Positions 24,177-34,893 of a stretch of 64,000 nt of DNA are shown here, piece by piece. This DNA is from Cunninghamia lanceolata (taxonomy: Eukaryota > Streptophyta > Pinopsida > Cupressales > Cupressaceae). The stretch covers positions 2,108,001 to 2,172,000 of the forward strand of contig BSBN01000037.1 of assembly GCA_027924645.1 (NCBI GenBank). The letters are read 5' to 3'. Every line of letters starts with the position of its first letter. The stretch's first letter is position 1. A program made the position numbers and the translations under genes. The notes beneath the pieces are model-generated. The model was not told the origin of the DNA. It did no database searches and was given only the letters and a program-made list of their open reading frames with translations.

Positions 24177-24527
24177 ATGGCAGGAGGAAGAAAGAGTTCT
24201 GGAGAATGAAACAAAAGTGTAGGTGATTCGAATGTCGATCAAAACAAGAAGAAAAATGAATTCCATCAAAGAAAAGAAGAAGAAAAGCTTGCAGGGCTGA
24301 TTTTCATGTGTAGCTCTAAGACCAAGCAGAGTTGTTTCAGCTACCAAGTCTTTGGCTTGCCAGCAAACAAGATAGAACTTGTAGAAAAGGTTAAACCAGG
24401 AATGAAGTTATTCTTGTTTGATTTTGATCTGAAAATGATGTATGGAATATACAAGGCTTCGTCTGCTGGAGGTCTAAACTTGGAGCCTCATGCTTTTGGA
24501 GTGGGTAAAATGGCTTTTCCAGCACAG
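24177..24527 (+). pseudogene. DCD gene exon 1
   Basis: Start ATG at 24177 is in frame with the DCD domain, which begins near residue 40 ([10 protein letters not shown]). A basic, Glu/Lys-rich lead ([15 protein letters not shown]) precedes it. The TGA at 24207 closes the frame after ten codons. The next in-frame ATG (24306) is inside the domain and would lose its first strand. The donor is cag|gtaagc. Confidence 0.85.
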
Positions 24528-24731
24528 GTAAGCTATTTTTTTTATTTTCACTCTTTAGCATTGGATGTGTTTGTTAGTTTCTTTGCCACAATATGATTTT
24601 CAGGTGTTTGGTATGTATGTCCCGGTATGGGAAAATATGATCAATGTGTCTATCAGCATCATTTTGGATTTTGGTATGAGAAATGAAGTTGTATCTGTCA
24701 GTAACTTATGATGTCGTTTTGTGTTTGTGCA

Positions 24732-25414
24732 TGTTAATTTTAGTAGCTTGGACAGCTGTTTGTCCTCACTCGAATATAGCAGCATTAGTTATGGGTAGTT
24801 TGGACAGCTGCTCGTCCTGGCCTAGAATTCAGAAAATAGTTGTTTTTGTCAAACAAATATTGTTAGGATAAAAACAATTGTTATTTAATATTGACTCCTT
24901 TTATGTGACACCTCATAACCAAGGTTGTTAATGGTTATTGAGTTGTTTTAATCTCAGCCGTTCATTTGTATTAATCTCGGGCGTTGATTTTCAACGAGAG
25001 TAGTATATAAGGGGGTCATTGGGTCATTTGTAACAAGGAAGTTTTTAGAGAAACTTGCAGTGTTAGCAAGTAGTCTTGCAGTGTTAGCAAGGGCACAGTG
25101 ATAGCGTTGGGGATAGCAGTGGAGGAATATCAGCAGGAGGATTAGGAGATTGTCGGAGCTCTACCAGTAAGAGGCAAGCAGTATTTGTATCTCTTGATTT
25201 GCTGAAGTTTAATATATTTCTCATCTGTAGTACCGGTTTTCCCTACGGGGTTTTTCCAGGGACAATTGTCCGAAAATATTGTGTTCACCTTGTTGGGTAT
25301 TTTTATGTGTTTGTATTTGTGAAGTTATAGTTGTGTTATTTTCCAATATTTGTTGATCAAATAATCTTACAAGATAGGAGGTTAATAATCAGTAACTGTA
25401 ATAGATTTTTCACA
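24732..25414 (+). repeat. copia 5' LTR (683 bp)
   Basis: Starts tgttaatttt and ends tttttcaca (TG...CA). It is 21 bp longer than the 3' LTR because cttgcagtgttagcaag occurs twice, separated by tagt, near 25055-25100. Confidence 0.95.
25004..25010 (+). promoter_or_regulatory. probable TATA box of the copia LTR
   Basis: TATATAA followed by a G-run lies about 270 bp into the LTR, where the U3 promoter is expected. The same sequence is in the 3' LTR at 28795-28801. Confidence 0.6.
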
Positions 25415-25432
25415 TGGTATCAGAGCAATCGC
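25415..25432 (+). promoter_or_regulatory. copia primer-binding site
   Basis: tggtatcagagcaatcgc follows the LTR without a gap. The first 12 bases are the usual complement of the plant initiator Met-tRNA 3' end, which primes minus-strand cDNA. Confidence 0.9.
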
Positions 25433-25476
25433 TGACATAGTGGCCAAACTCGGAGAGCACCAGAATCTAGATCTCT

Positions 25477-25728
25477 ATGGGGAACATGTCCAAACTCAAC
25501 TCAGTTGGGAAAGGGATTGTTCAGTTTCAGAGGGAGAGTGGTAAGATGATTCCCCTTCATGATGTGTTGCATGTTCCAGGCTTAGGGATGAATTTGATTT
25601 CTGTATCTGTCCTTCAGGACAAAGGGTACAATGTACTCTTTAGAGGGGCACATGTGTTGATCAAGCACAAGGATTGGAAATCACCCATAGCTATTGGAGT
25701 TAGGAGCGGCCGACTTTATAGGTTGTAG
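25477..25728 (+). pseudogene. copia protease C-terminal remnant
   Basis: Eighty-four codons start at GNMSKLNSVGKG and include LHDVLHVPGLGMNLISVSVL, the conserved segment downstream of the copia protease active site. The catalytic DSGAS motif and all of gag are absent, so the 5' end is a deletion junction. The frame closes at 25728, and the element resumes in the next frame from about 25694. Confidence 0.85.
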
Positions 25729-26998
25729 TTTGAGCAACAGTAATCTTAGAGATCAGGGAGAGCTATGGCATAGAAGGATGGGCCATATACATCATGGAGC
25801 ACTTAAATTGCTTCGTGAGACAGTGACAGATGTTCCTGAGGTGAGCACAGAGCACGATGATGTATGTAAGGGATGCATGTTGGGGAAGTTTGCTAAAGCA
25901 TCTTTTCCAAGGAGTGACACCAGATCCAAGGGTCTTCTTGATCTAGTACATTCAGATGTATGTGGACCAATGTCGACGAAGTCTCTCAGAGGGTATGAGT
26001 ACTTTGTTACTTTTATTGATGATTTCTCCAGGAAGACATGGATATACTTCTTGAAGACCAAGGATGAGGTCTTCAGTCACTTCCAAGAGTTCAAAGCTCT
26101 TATGGAGAATTTGACAGGAAGGAAGATAAAGGTTCTTCGGTCAGACAATGGAGGCGAGTACAAAAGCAATGAGTTCCAGGAGTTCTGTACCAGAGAAGGA
26201 ATCAAGAGAGAGTGGACTGTTCCTTACAATCTGCAACAGAATGGAGTTGCTAAGAGGAAGAATCGGTCTATAACGGAGGCATCAAGGGCTATGTTGCATG
26301 ACCAGGATATACCCCGTTATCTGTGGGCAGAGGCATGCAGTACAACAGTATACATACAGAATAGAGTTCCACATAAGGTACTAGGGAAGATGACACCAGA
26401 GGAAGCATTCACTGGGAAGAAACCAGATGTCAGTCACTTCAGGATCTTTGGGAGTTTGGCATATTGTCACATTCCTAAGGATACACGTACCAAGTTAGAT
26501 CAGACTGCGGAGAGAGGGTACCTTGTGGGGTACAGTGAAACCTCAAAGGCATATCGGATATTCATTCCAGGGACCAGGAGGATTATTGTTCGACGTGATG
26601 TCAAGTTCATGGAGGACAAGGCATTCAGAAGGTCTAGAGATTTTCCAGTAGATGATCAGAGTGAGCAACCAACAGAAGCTCCAAGGATCACTCAATCGAG
26701 TCAAGGGCAGCAAAGCTCGAGTACAATTACTAGTACAAGCATAGACTCAGGAGGAGAGAGTTTTCAAAGTATAGAGCAACAGGTGCAAGAAGAGATGCAT
26801 CAAGAAGATATGGAGGTTGATATCTCATCCTCTACAGTTGGCAACAGAAACTGTGAGGTTCAACAGACACAGAAGAATACTCAGGAGTTAGTGGGGACTC
26901 CTAGGAAGAGTTGTAGACAACAGAAACCACCAGCCAGGTATGATGACTATGTTGCATTAGTTAGTAAGTTGGTAGATAGTGAACCTTCTAGCTATTAG
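25694..26998 (+). pseudogene. copia integrase with catalytic Glu replaced by Lys
   Basis: The frame contains the zinc-binding region (LWHRRMGHIHHGALKLL, then CKGCMLGK), and the core has Asp residues in LVHSDVCGPM and VLRSDNGGEY. The third catalytic position, normally Glu in the QQNGVAERKNR motif, is Lys here (QQNGVAKRKNR, codon aag), so DNA-joining activity should be lost. The copia-specific C-terminal GKKPDVSHFRIFGSLAY follows, then a Ser/Gln-rich spacer. The frame ends at an in-frame TAG (26996-26998), directly before the RT frame in the same phase. Confidence 0.92.
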
Positions 26999-27016
26999 GA
27001 GGCTGCACAACATCAA

Positions 27017-28528
27017 GTGTGGCAAGAAGCAATGGTTGAGGAGTATACTTCAATTATGCAGAATTATGTGTGGGAGGTAGTGCCTAGACCAACAGATAGG
27101 GCAGTGGTTGGATCACGCTGGATCTATAAGATCAAGCACGGTGCAGATGGTAGCATCGAGAAATACAAGGCAAGATTCGTGGCAAAGGGGTTCTCTCAGA
27201 AAGAGGGAATAGACTATGAGGAGACATTTGCTCCAGTTGCCAGGTATACTTCTATAAGAGCTGTAATCTCAATTTCAGCACAGATGGGATGGCAAATCCA
27301 TCAAATGGATGTCAAGATAGCATTTCTTAATGGTGAGTTGAAAGAGGAGGTATACATAGAACAACCAGAAGGCTTTGTAGCACACAGTAAAGAGACCCAC
27401 GTGTGTAGATTGAAGAGAGCATTGTATGGACTCAAGCAGGCTCCCAGAGCGTGGTATGAGCGCATTGATAGTTACTTGCAGGAAATGGGCTTTGTGAAGA
27501 GTGAGGCAGATGCTAATCTCTACTACTTGGTAGTTGGAGGTGAGATTCTCATTCTTGTCCTATATGTGGATGACTTGTTTCTTACAGGATCACTGGGGCT
27601 CATAGAAGAATGCAAGAGGGACCTTGCAGCAGAGTTCGAGATGAAGGATTTGGGACTTATGCACTATTTTCTAGGCATGGAGGTATGGCAGAAAGATGGA
27701 GAGATTTTCCTTGGGCAAGGGAAATATTGCATGGAAATCTTGAAAAGGTTCAGGATGGAAGATTGCAAAGCCATGTCTACACCCATGATCACGAATTGGA
27801 GGAAGGTAGACACATCCAGGGAGAAGGATGTAGACCCCACCTTATACAGGCAGTTGATTGGTTCTCTCATGTATTTGGTCAATACCAGGCCAGATATAGC
27901 TTTTGCAGTTAACTCTCTTAGTCAGTTCATGGTTGAGCCAAAGAGAGTGCATTGGACTGCGACAAAGCATGTGCTACGTTATTTGCGAGGTACAATCGAG
28001 TATGGAATTAGATATACTCAAGGTGAAAGAATCAGGTTGATGGGCTATACTGACGCAGATTGGGCAAGTAGTACAACGGACAAGAGGAGCACTTCAGGGT
28101 GTTGTTTCAATCTAGGATCAGGAGTTGTATCTTGGTTCAGCAGGAAGCAGAAGTCCGTGGCTCTGAGTTCTGCAGAGTCAGAGTACATAGCAGCTAGCAT
28201 GGCAACATGTGAAGCTATATGGCTTCGGAAGTTGCTAGTAGCTTTGTTTGGTCAGAAGGTTGAGACTACGGTGATACACTGCGACAATCAAAGTTGCATC
28301 AAGTTGACTGAGAATCCGGTGTTTCATGATAGGTCGAAACATATAGACATTAGGTATCACTTCATCAGAGATTGTGTACAGCGTGGGGTTGTTGAGCTAC
28401 AGTTTGTACCTACAGAACAGCAGGTAGCAGACATTCTGACAAAGGCATTGGGGAAGGCAAAATTTATCTTCTTCAGAGAGATGTTGGGTGTCATGCAGAA
28501 CAACTTCCTCGCTAAGAGGGAGTGTTAA
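27017..28528 (+). pseudogene. copia reverse transcriptase and RNase H
   Basis: A 503-codon open frame is complete for RT and RNase H. RT motifs run WIYKIKHGADGSIEKYKARF, FAPVARYTSIRAVI, ALYGLKQAPRAWYE and the active site ILVLYVDDLFL. RNase H shows GYTDADWASSTTDKRSTSG, SSAESEYIA and HIDIRYHFIR, then the C-terminal VADILTKAL. There is no internal lesion in this part. It is separated from integrase only by the TAG at 26996. Alone it could not mobilise the element, which lacks gag. Confidence 0.93.
28511..28522 (+). promoter_or_regulatory. copia polypurine tract
   Basis: The bases gctaagagggag end immediately before the 3' LTR. The purine run aagagggag is in the position that primes plus-strand cDNA. 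Confidence 0.75.
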
Positions 28529-29184
28529 TTTTAGTAGCTTGGACAGTTGTTTGTCCTCACTCGAATATAGCAGCATTAGTTATGGGTAGTTTGGACAGCT
28601 GCTCGTCTTGGCCTAGAATTTAGAAAATAGTTGTTTTTGTCAAACAAATATTGTTAGGATAAAAACAATTGTTATTTAATATTGACTCCTTTTATGTGAC
28701 ACCTCATAACCAAGGTTGTTAATGGTTATTGAGTTGTTTTAATCTCAGCCGTTCATTTGTATTAATCTCGGGCGTTGATTTTCAACGAGAGTAGTATATA
28801 AGGGGGTCATTGGGTCATTTGTAACAAGGAAGTTTTTAGAGAAACTTGCAGTGTTAGCAAGGGCGCAGTGATAGCGTTGGGGATAGCAGTGGAGGAATAT
28901 CAGCAGGAGGATTAGGAGATTGTCGGAGCTCTACCAGTAAGAGGCAAGCAGTATTTGTATCTCTTGATTTGCTGAAGTTTAATATATTTCTCATCTGTAG
29001 TACTGGTTTTCCCTACGGGGTTTTTCCAGGGACAATTGTCCGAAAATATTGTGTTCACCTTGTTGGGTATTTTTATGTGTTTGTATTTGTGAAGTTACAG
29101 TTGTGTTATTTTCCAATATTTGTTGATCAAATAATCTTACAAGATAGGAGGTTAATAATCAGTAACTGTAATAGATTTTTCACA
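28523..29184 (+). repeat. copia 3' LTR (662 bp)
   Basis: Same termini as the 5' LTR and lacking its 21-bp duplication. A frame at 28969-29196 within it is incidental. Confidence 0.95.
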
Positions 29185-31025
29185 GTTCTGTCTTAAAAAT
29201 TATAAACACTATGAAAGTTGCATTAGACTTGGAAATGGGTATGCTCTCTGAAACTTAAAAGTTTATCAAAATACAAGCCTCCTGGAAAATTGGAAACTAC
29301 ATACAAAACGATAGTTACAAAATTGTTATTTCACCTAGTATTTGCCCAAAGGGTTGTGGTCTTCTGATAATGGAGGACACTTAAAAAATGTGGCCCAAGT
29401 TAAATCCCCCATCACAATAAGATGACCCATAACTTCAATAAACAAGTGGCGAGGTTATACCGTATTGATTATGGTGTGCATTTGAATTTTGACTCAAGTT
29501 CAAAAAAACTGAAGAATGTGGTTCAAGCATACCCCACAGAACCTCAGTAAAGATTTACCAAGCAAAAAGAAATCAGCTTCTAATACAATAATGCCAATTT
29601 GGCTATTGACTTTAAGAGTATTCATTCAATCAATTCAATCACTAAATCTATTTAAGTGCTTGTCTGTTTCAGAAAAGGGATACAGTCAATCTCAATCAGA
29701 TCCCTCAGGTCAAGGCTAGGACTGTAAGATGTCAACTAGGAGTTATTTCAGGGATACAGTAAATCTCAATGAGAACTCTATGATCAAGGTTAGTACTGTA
29801 AGATGGCAGCTAGGAGTTATTTCAGAATTCAAACATATAGTGCTCCTAGTTTGATCACTAGATCATTAACAGTATTTTTCCAAGCTTCACTACGAAATAA
29901 AATGTCAAATTCACTAGCCTAACACTGCAGAAAACAAGAGTTAAAATGTGGGCATATGAGTAAAGAAAAAAACATGCAAGCCCAAATACAATAGTCAGAC
30001 AACACCAGTATCAAAGTATCTTATGTAATAGATTGCCATCTTGGCATATTGATAGATCACTCAAAACAACATGTAAGAAAAAAATAGATATTCATAGCAG
30101 TATTCCACTCTCCATTTGTAAGGATAAAAGAAAGAAGCAGACCATGGTTCAGAGTCTCAAAAAAGGAAATGTTGTCAGTCATGAAATTTGTGTCTTTTAC
30201 TCTATGGTTGAGTTTAGTGACTGTGTTCAGAGCTCTTTGGAGTGATTTGGTTTCAAGCTACCATGATATGGTAGGTTTCTTGTTGTTTTCTTTATCTTTT
30301 AATGGTTTTTGTTCTTCTAAGGATGTTGATGGAAGTTTATAGTCTTTGGGCTACTTGATTCATGTTGTGGTTCTTCATATAGTTTCTAGGTTTCATTGCT
30401 ATGTCTTTCGAAGTGTTGTAAAAGGGTTTGGGCCCTTTCAAAAACCCACCTTTATCCATAATAACAAAAAAAATTCCTATAAATATACTAATAAATAAGA
30501 AATTAATAATAAATAAGAAATTAATGAATAAATAGATAATGTAAACCATAAAATAAAATATATTAAACAGAATTTCAAAAGTTAACACAGAATGATTGAA
30601 TAGAATTTGAGATACTGACCCAAAAAAAAACATAATGCTTATTTGTAATAGATATGGTTTGGTTTGCATCACCTGTTGGCATGCTGCTTCTTATACTACA
30701 ACTTTTGGACTTGCCAATATTTTATTAGAGTTGTTTTTTTGGTTTTGCCATTTGGTATATCTATTACCATGAACATTATGCTCTAGGAACTACCAGTATA
30801 TACTTCTTTTTCAGCTTTGTAAACAATACTTGTCAAACATATAAACAGCAAAAAGGTCACTCATAATAAATATTAAAATATTCTTTATTATGTTTGAAAT
30901 TTACCACCACATTTTTTTTTTGGGACCCCTCTACCAATACCCTTATTTTTACAAGCATACCCTTAACAACTGACCATTGTTCTTACTATATTTGTTATTG
31001 TGACATCTTGTTCCTGGATGTGTAG
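29185..31025 (+). other. remainder of DCD intron 1
   Basis: Non-coding. It contains the 74-bp tandem duplication at 29677-29824. It also has a 27-bp word at 30422-30448 that is the exact reverse complement of 39861-39887 at the 3' end of the L1 ORF1-like copies, so a small LINE fragment may lie here. Confidence 0.6.
29677..29824. repeat. 74-bp tandem duplication
   Basis: Two units (29677-29750 and 29751-29824) begin gggatacagt and end ggagttatttca. About ten differences separate them, so this duplication is older than the other tandem repeats here. Confidence 0.9.
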
Positions 31026-31142
31026 GTACGCTTTCGTATTCATAAGGAGTGTTTACCTCTGCCTGAGGATACATTCAAGAAAGCAATCAAACATAACTAT
31101 GACGACAAGAACAGGTTTAAGTTTGAGCTTAATGCTCGTCAG
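31026..31142 (+). pseudogene. DCD gene exon 2
   Basis: Thirty-nine codons encode the second half of the DCD domain: [20 protein letters not shown], then [16 protein letters not shown]. The acceptor is gtgtag and the donor gtaaat. No mutation disrupts the frame. Confidence 0.9.
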
Positions 31143-31233
31143 GTAAATACCTGTATTTAATACTAATTTTCAATCAGGCTAGAATATTTGAATGGTTTTT
31201 TCTTTCAAGATTTAACAATTTCTTGATCTATAG

Positions 31234-31452
31234 GTAAAAAAGCTTTCGCAGTTGTTCCATTCTGTAAGAGTTGATGCCAGTGCTCCAGTTGACATTCCCC
31301 AGGTTGAACCACAAGCTCTAGTTGATCTTCATCTTCTTAGGGATCTACAATGTGTGAGAGCTTCTTTACCACCAAAGTATGGCCATATGGGTGGTGATGG
31401 AGGGAAAGCATTGCGAAGCAGTGGTGTAAGGGGAGGGGAATTGTACCTAGAG
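31234..31452 (+). pseudogene. DCD gene exon 3
   Basis: Seventy-three codons begin VKKLSQLFHSVRV, the conserved tail of the DCD domain, and then run into a Pro/Ala/Gly-rich linker ending GGELYLE. Intact frame; donor gttagc. Confidence 0.88.
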
Positions 31453-31894
31453 GTTAGCATGAATAGTAATGTCTACTTATTGGCATGATCCAATTTTTAC
31501 ATAATTCTTTTTTATCAATGATAGGATTTCCTCCATGTATACGTATATATCTATGTGGTAACAGTTGGTTTTTATGACATGGTAAACCTAGAGGCCAATT
31601 TGATACATGAGACACCCCTTGGGAGGGCCTGCAAGGAAACTTCTTTCCAATTTTCACAAGGAGATTTCTTTCCATTACCCTCTATATTGTTCAGCTTTTC
31701 CACCCCTAGGTTTTGACTTAAGGGCCAAGCTTAAGAGTAAACTAGGCCTTGCCAATCCACCTGGGTATAAAGAGAGAGGTCATATTCTTTCGAAAGTGCT
31801 CTGAGATATAGAGCATTGCAGAGTTTCCATTTATGTTATTTAAGGTGGGAGTTTTGGAGTTAGTATGGTTATATATTTTCTGTTACCTCTACAG

Positions 31895-32341
31895 GAAAAA
31901 CTATTCAGGGAGGAGCTACTTAGAGAGGAAATAAGGAAGAAGAAAATGTTGCTGGAAAGGGAAAGGGAAAGGGAACTGCTACATTACAGGGAGGAAGCTG
32001 CTAGTCATATGGTACATCGTGATTACATTGCTTAGGCTGCTTTAGCTGGATATGGTCCTGATCCACTTATATCTGAGAGGGAATTGCTGCAATATGATGT
32101 TGGTTTGCTTGAGTTAGATTATCATAATCGGGTTGGAGATTCAAACACGGATTGTGTTTATAGACAGAGGTTGGATCCTGATTATCAGGAAAAAATGACA
32201 GAGGTGCCTGCTGTTGAAAGCTACTATGTGTATCCTTTCCTGCAAAGGGATACTTTACAACGGGATCACTTCGGACCATCTGATTCAGGACTTCCGCCAT
32301 ATGGTAGTGATATGGTCGGTTCATCATCACTGTATCAGTAG
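31895..32341 (+). pseudogene. DCD gene exon 4 and stop
   Basis: It begins with a strongly charged helix (EKLFREELLREEIRKKKMLL, then ERERERELL), a likely coiled coil. After the premature TAG at 32033 the frame stays open for 101 more codons, rich in Tyr/Asp/Pro, to TAG at 32339. An open frame of that length past the stop implies a recent or read-through-tolerated lesion. Confidence 0.85.
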
Positions 32342-34569
32342 AATTAAGAACTTACTAAATCTGGATATTTAAAGTTTCAGAGCCTTTTTCAGTACTAGTA
32401 GATTAGAAACAGTTGCAATTACTATTTTATGTCATGTGATCTTGATAAAAATTTCATTGGCTGATTTTGGATTTCACCAAGAACTCTAAATCTAACACAG
32501 TCTAAAGCTAAGAATTGAATTTCTTTTGCTTAAACTTTAGATTAAGATGTCTGCATTTTTGGCAAAAGTTTTGCTCTGTGAATAACCAAGTTTAATTATT
32601 ATAGGAAAAGTTGTTTGCAATTTTTTTTTGGGATGTTTTTTTGTTTTCTATCATTTGTTTAAGTGTCCTTGTCCATTAGATTGCATAAATTGTAAGAAAT
32701 TGAAATTCTAGTTAATTTTGTACCCTTATTGTTTTTAATTTTAGCATCATGGTCTGTTATGCTTGCATTAGAAACACAGCTAACTAGAGGGTTATTTGTC
32801 ATGTGCAAACTGCAAATTTGGTTTGCCATATTCATTGTAGTTGGTTTTAAGACAGGGCAAAAAAATCAATGATAATTCATATACCAAACAAATTTACAGC
32901 TTCATTTACTGGCTACTTTCAATGCCTTAGAATATGTTTTTTTTAATGTTTGCAAACCATTTGTCATTATAATCTAAAGAGCCCTTAGTTGACACTGCTC
33001 AACCTTTTAGGTAAGTTGTTTCATGTATATATTGTTTATATGTTTCTAAGTGCACCTTTTCATTTTAGATAAGTTGTTTCATGTATATTGTTTATATCTT
33101 TCTTACGTAAACCTTTTCATTTTTATCATGTTTGGGAAGCTTTTCCTTTGGAAAATTGGAGATATGTTTGGCATTTTCGTTGCTTAAGTTACTTGATTCA
33201 TTTTTATTAGTTCTTATCAATGCAGAAATACTTGTGTTGCAATTTCCTTTATTTATTTGGTCAATCATCATAGAATATTAAATTTATTTTGCAGAATATT
33301 TAATAATTTAGTAAATGTTATTTATCTATTTTTTACTGGTTTATCATGTGAGTAGTCAGTGTAAAAATGAAATTATTATTATTTAAATTTCTGTAAAAAT
33401 AAGATACCCCAAAACATTGAAGAAAATCATTTCAAAGTCATTTCATATCATTTCAGGTCTCGGATGACCATTGAATAGATCATAGCCCTTAATATCAATA
33501 TCAATATCAATATCAACAACTGTACACACTAGCGATGGTGGTTAACAATGGCGTTTTGGTTTTTACAAACATGTAAATTGATTGTGATTATTATAAACCT
33601 CTTTCAAAGCCGTTACAATTAGATTAAATTTCTATTATTTAATGCTATGCTTTCATTGGTTACTGATTTTTTCACATCAATTTTATTTGGTCTTACTTTT
33701 GACACTACAAAAAATATCTGGGACACTAAAAAAACAACCCCAAATGCAGCATCTATTGGTACAAAACATTTTTTGGGGGGAAGATAACAGTGTTCTTTAA
33801 AGCAGAAATGGGATGATCTTTCTTGTGGTTTTATTGCACTATTAAGCATTTCCCTTTGGAAAGTATTATCATTTTTTCACAACTTTTGTTTTTTTTCCCA
33901 ACGTATTGAATTGTAGGCCCCAAATCACATATCTCATATTTTGTCAAATTTTTGTTGTTGGTTTGTTGGGGATAAATATGCAGGTTTCTTTCATTTTCTT
34001 CCTTAATTAAGCAGGCATCTAATGGAAGAGTATTTAATATTGGTAGGCCATTCGGTCAGAATTTCTATATTGCTCTCATCTTCAAGTAATTATATTAGTA
34101 CTACTATTGCATACTATTATATATTATGTATTTCAAATCATACACAGTCAAGCAAAGATAGTGGGAACACTAGTGTATGAGTATCCTCGGGATTCCTCTA
34201 CACTTGTATTATTCAATAGAGCCTTTGTTTTAGATACCAAGAGTTAAAACAATGGTTCTGAATCACTTAGTGCCTTTATGGAATTCCAAGGTTTGCATCA
34301 AGGCATACTAACATGAAGGAAAATAAAAGGTTCTAAGTCACCAAGATAGTTCTTCCTCTAAATTAGCATCCAATCTAAACCATACATGAAATCTATAATA
34401 TTCCAAGAAGTTTGTAATTAGTTTTTTATTTTTTAACATCTCATTTCAATGTAATTTATTTTATCTTTTGCTCATTAGATTTAATAATTGGTGCCATCAT
34501 GCTTTGTTTATTGAGAAAATTCAATTCTAAATAGTTGGATGCATTTTTTTTCTTCTATTGTATGAACAG
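32342..34569. other. intergenic or intronic spacer, no gene recognised
   Basis: AT-rich DNA between the DCD stop and the transporter relic, with a short (atatca)n run at 33491-33515. If the transporter relic was once a longer gene, its earlier exons are not recognisable here. Confidence 0.4.
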
Positions 34570-34893
34570 GATATAACACCACAATATGCAGGAGTTCTTC
34601 ATGGTATGATGACCGATCCTTTTTCATCCTCAGCCTAATGGATTAATTCCCTATTGATAATACTCATTCGATCTGTTTATGACAACAATCTCATTCTTCA
34701 TATCTATAATTGTGCAGGCAATACAAATTCAATTGGCACATTTGCAGCTATTGTAAGCACTACTATAGCAAGGAATTTTGTTCAGTGGTTGGATTCATTC
34801 TAGTTTTTCTTGGCACTTACTGCAATTCTTTATTTTATTATAACTATCTTCTTTATTTTATTATAACTATCTTCTGGAATCTGTATGCACTAC
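34570..34893 (+). pseudogene. PHT4-like (SLC17-type) anion transporter relic
   Basis: Two exon pieces are visible. The first (34570-34603) encodes DITPQYAGVLHG and ends at a gtatga donor. The second starts at 34719 after a gcag acceptor, in matching phase 1, and encodes NTNSIGTFAAIVSTT then NFVQWLDSF. This is the late transmembrane region of plant PHT4/ANTR phosphate and anion transporters of plastid or Golgi membranes. A TAG at 34801-34803 stands where the family has Gln. A 23-bp tandem duplication then shifts the frame, after which FWNLYA resumes in another frame. No other exons are visible, so this is a partial, dead copy. Confidence 0.75.
34831..34876. repeat. 23-bp tandem duplication in the transporter exon
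   Basis: Units 34831-34853 and 34854-34876 both read tattttattataactatctt plus two or three bases. Because 23 is not a multiple of three, the duplication throws the exon out of frame. Confidence 0.9.

Larger units (their letters stand above)
24732..29184 (+). mobile_element. Ty1/copia retrotransposon, gag-deleted, in DCD intron 1
   Basis: A 4453-bp element with two LTRs, PBS, pol and polypurine tract. Integrase precedes RT, which defines Ty1/copia. It lies in the same orientation as the host gene. The LTRs differ by about six substitutions (all transitions) and one 21-bp indel, so insertion is young. Gag and the front of protease are missing: pol sequence begins about 60 bases after the PBS. 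No matching 5-bp target duplication is visible (gtgca before, gttct after). Confidence 0.95.
24177..32341 (+). pseudogene. DCD-domain protein gene with two in-frame stops
   Basis: Four exons (24177-24527, 31026-31142, 31234-31452, 31895-32341) join at GT-AG introns, all in phase 0, giving 378 codons. The product is a plant DCD (development and cell death) domain protein, a family linked to stress and programmed cell death. DCD motifs are [37 protein letters not shown] and FPAQ in exon 1, continuing as [15 protein letters not shown] and FKFELNARQ in exon 2. Two stops lie in frame: TGA at codon 11 (24207-24209) and TAG at 32033-32035. Both fit single C-to-T changes (CGA, CAG). Intron 1 is 6.5 kb because a copia element sits in it. 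Splice sites all look intact, so loss may be recent, or this may be one allele or paralogue. Confidence 0.88.

Noticed and set aside
25792..26061. Minus-strand open frame opposite copia integrase
   Set aside because: Shadow of the conserved integrase coding strand.
28969..29196. 75-codon open frame in the copia 3' LTR
   Set aside because: It lies within LTR sequence and has no domain; the equivalent in the 5' LTR is interrupted.
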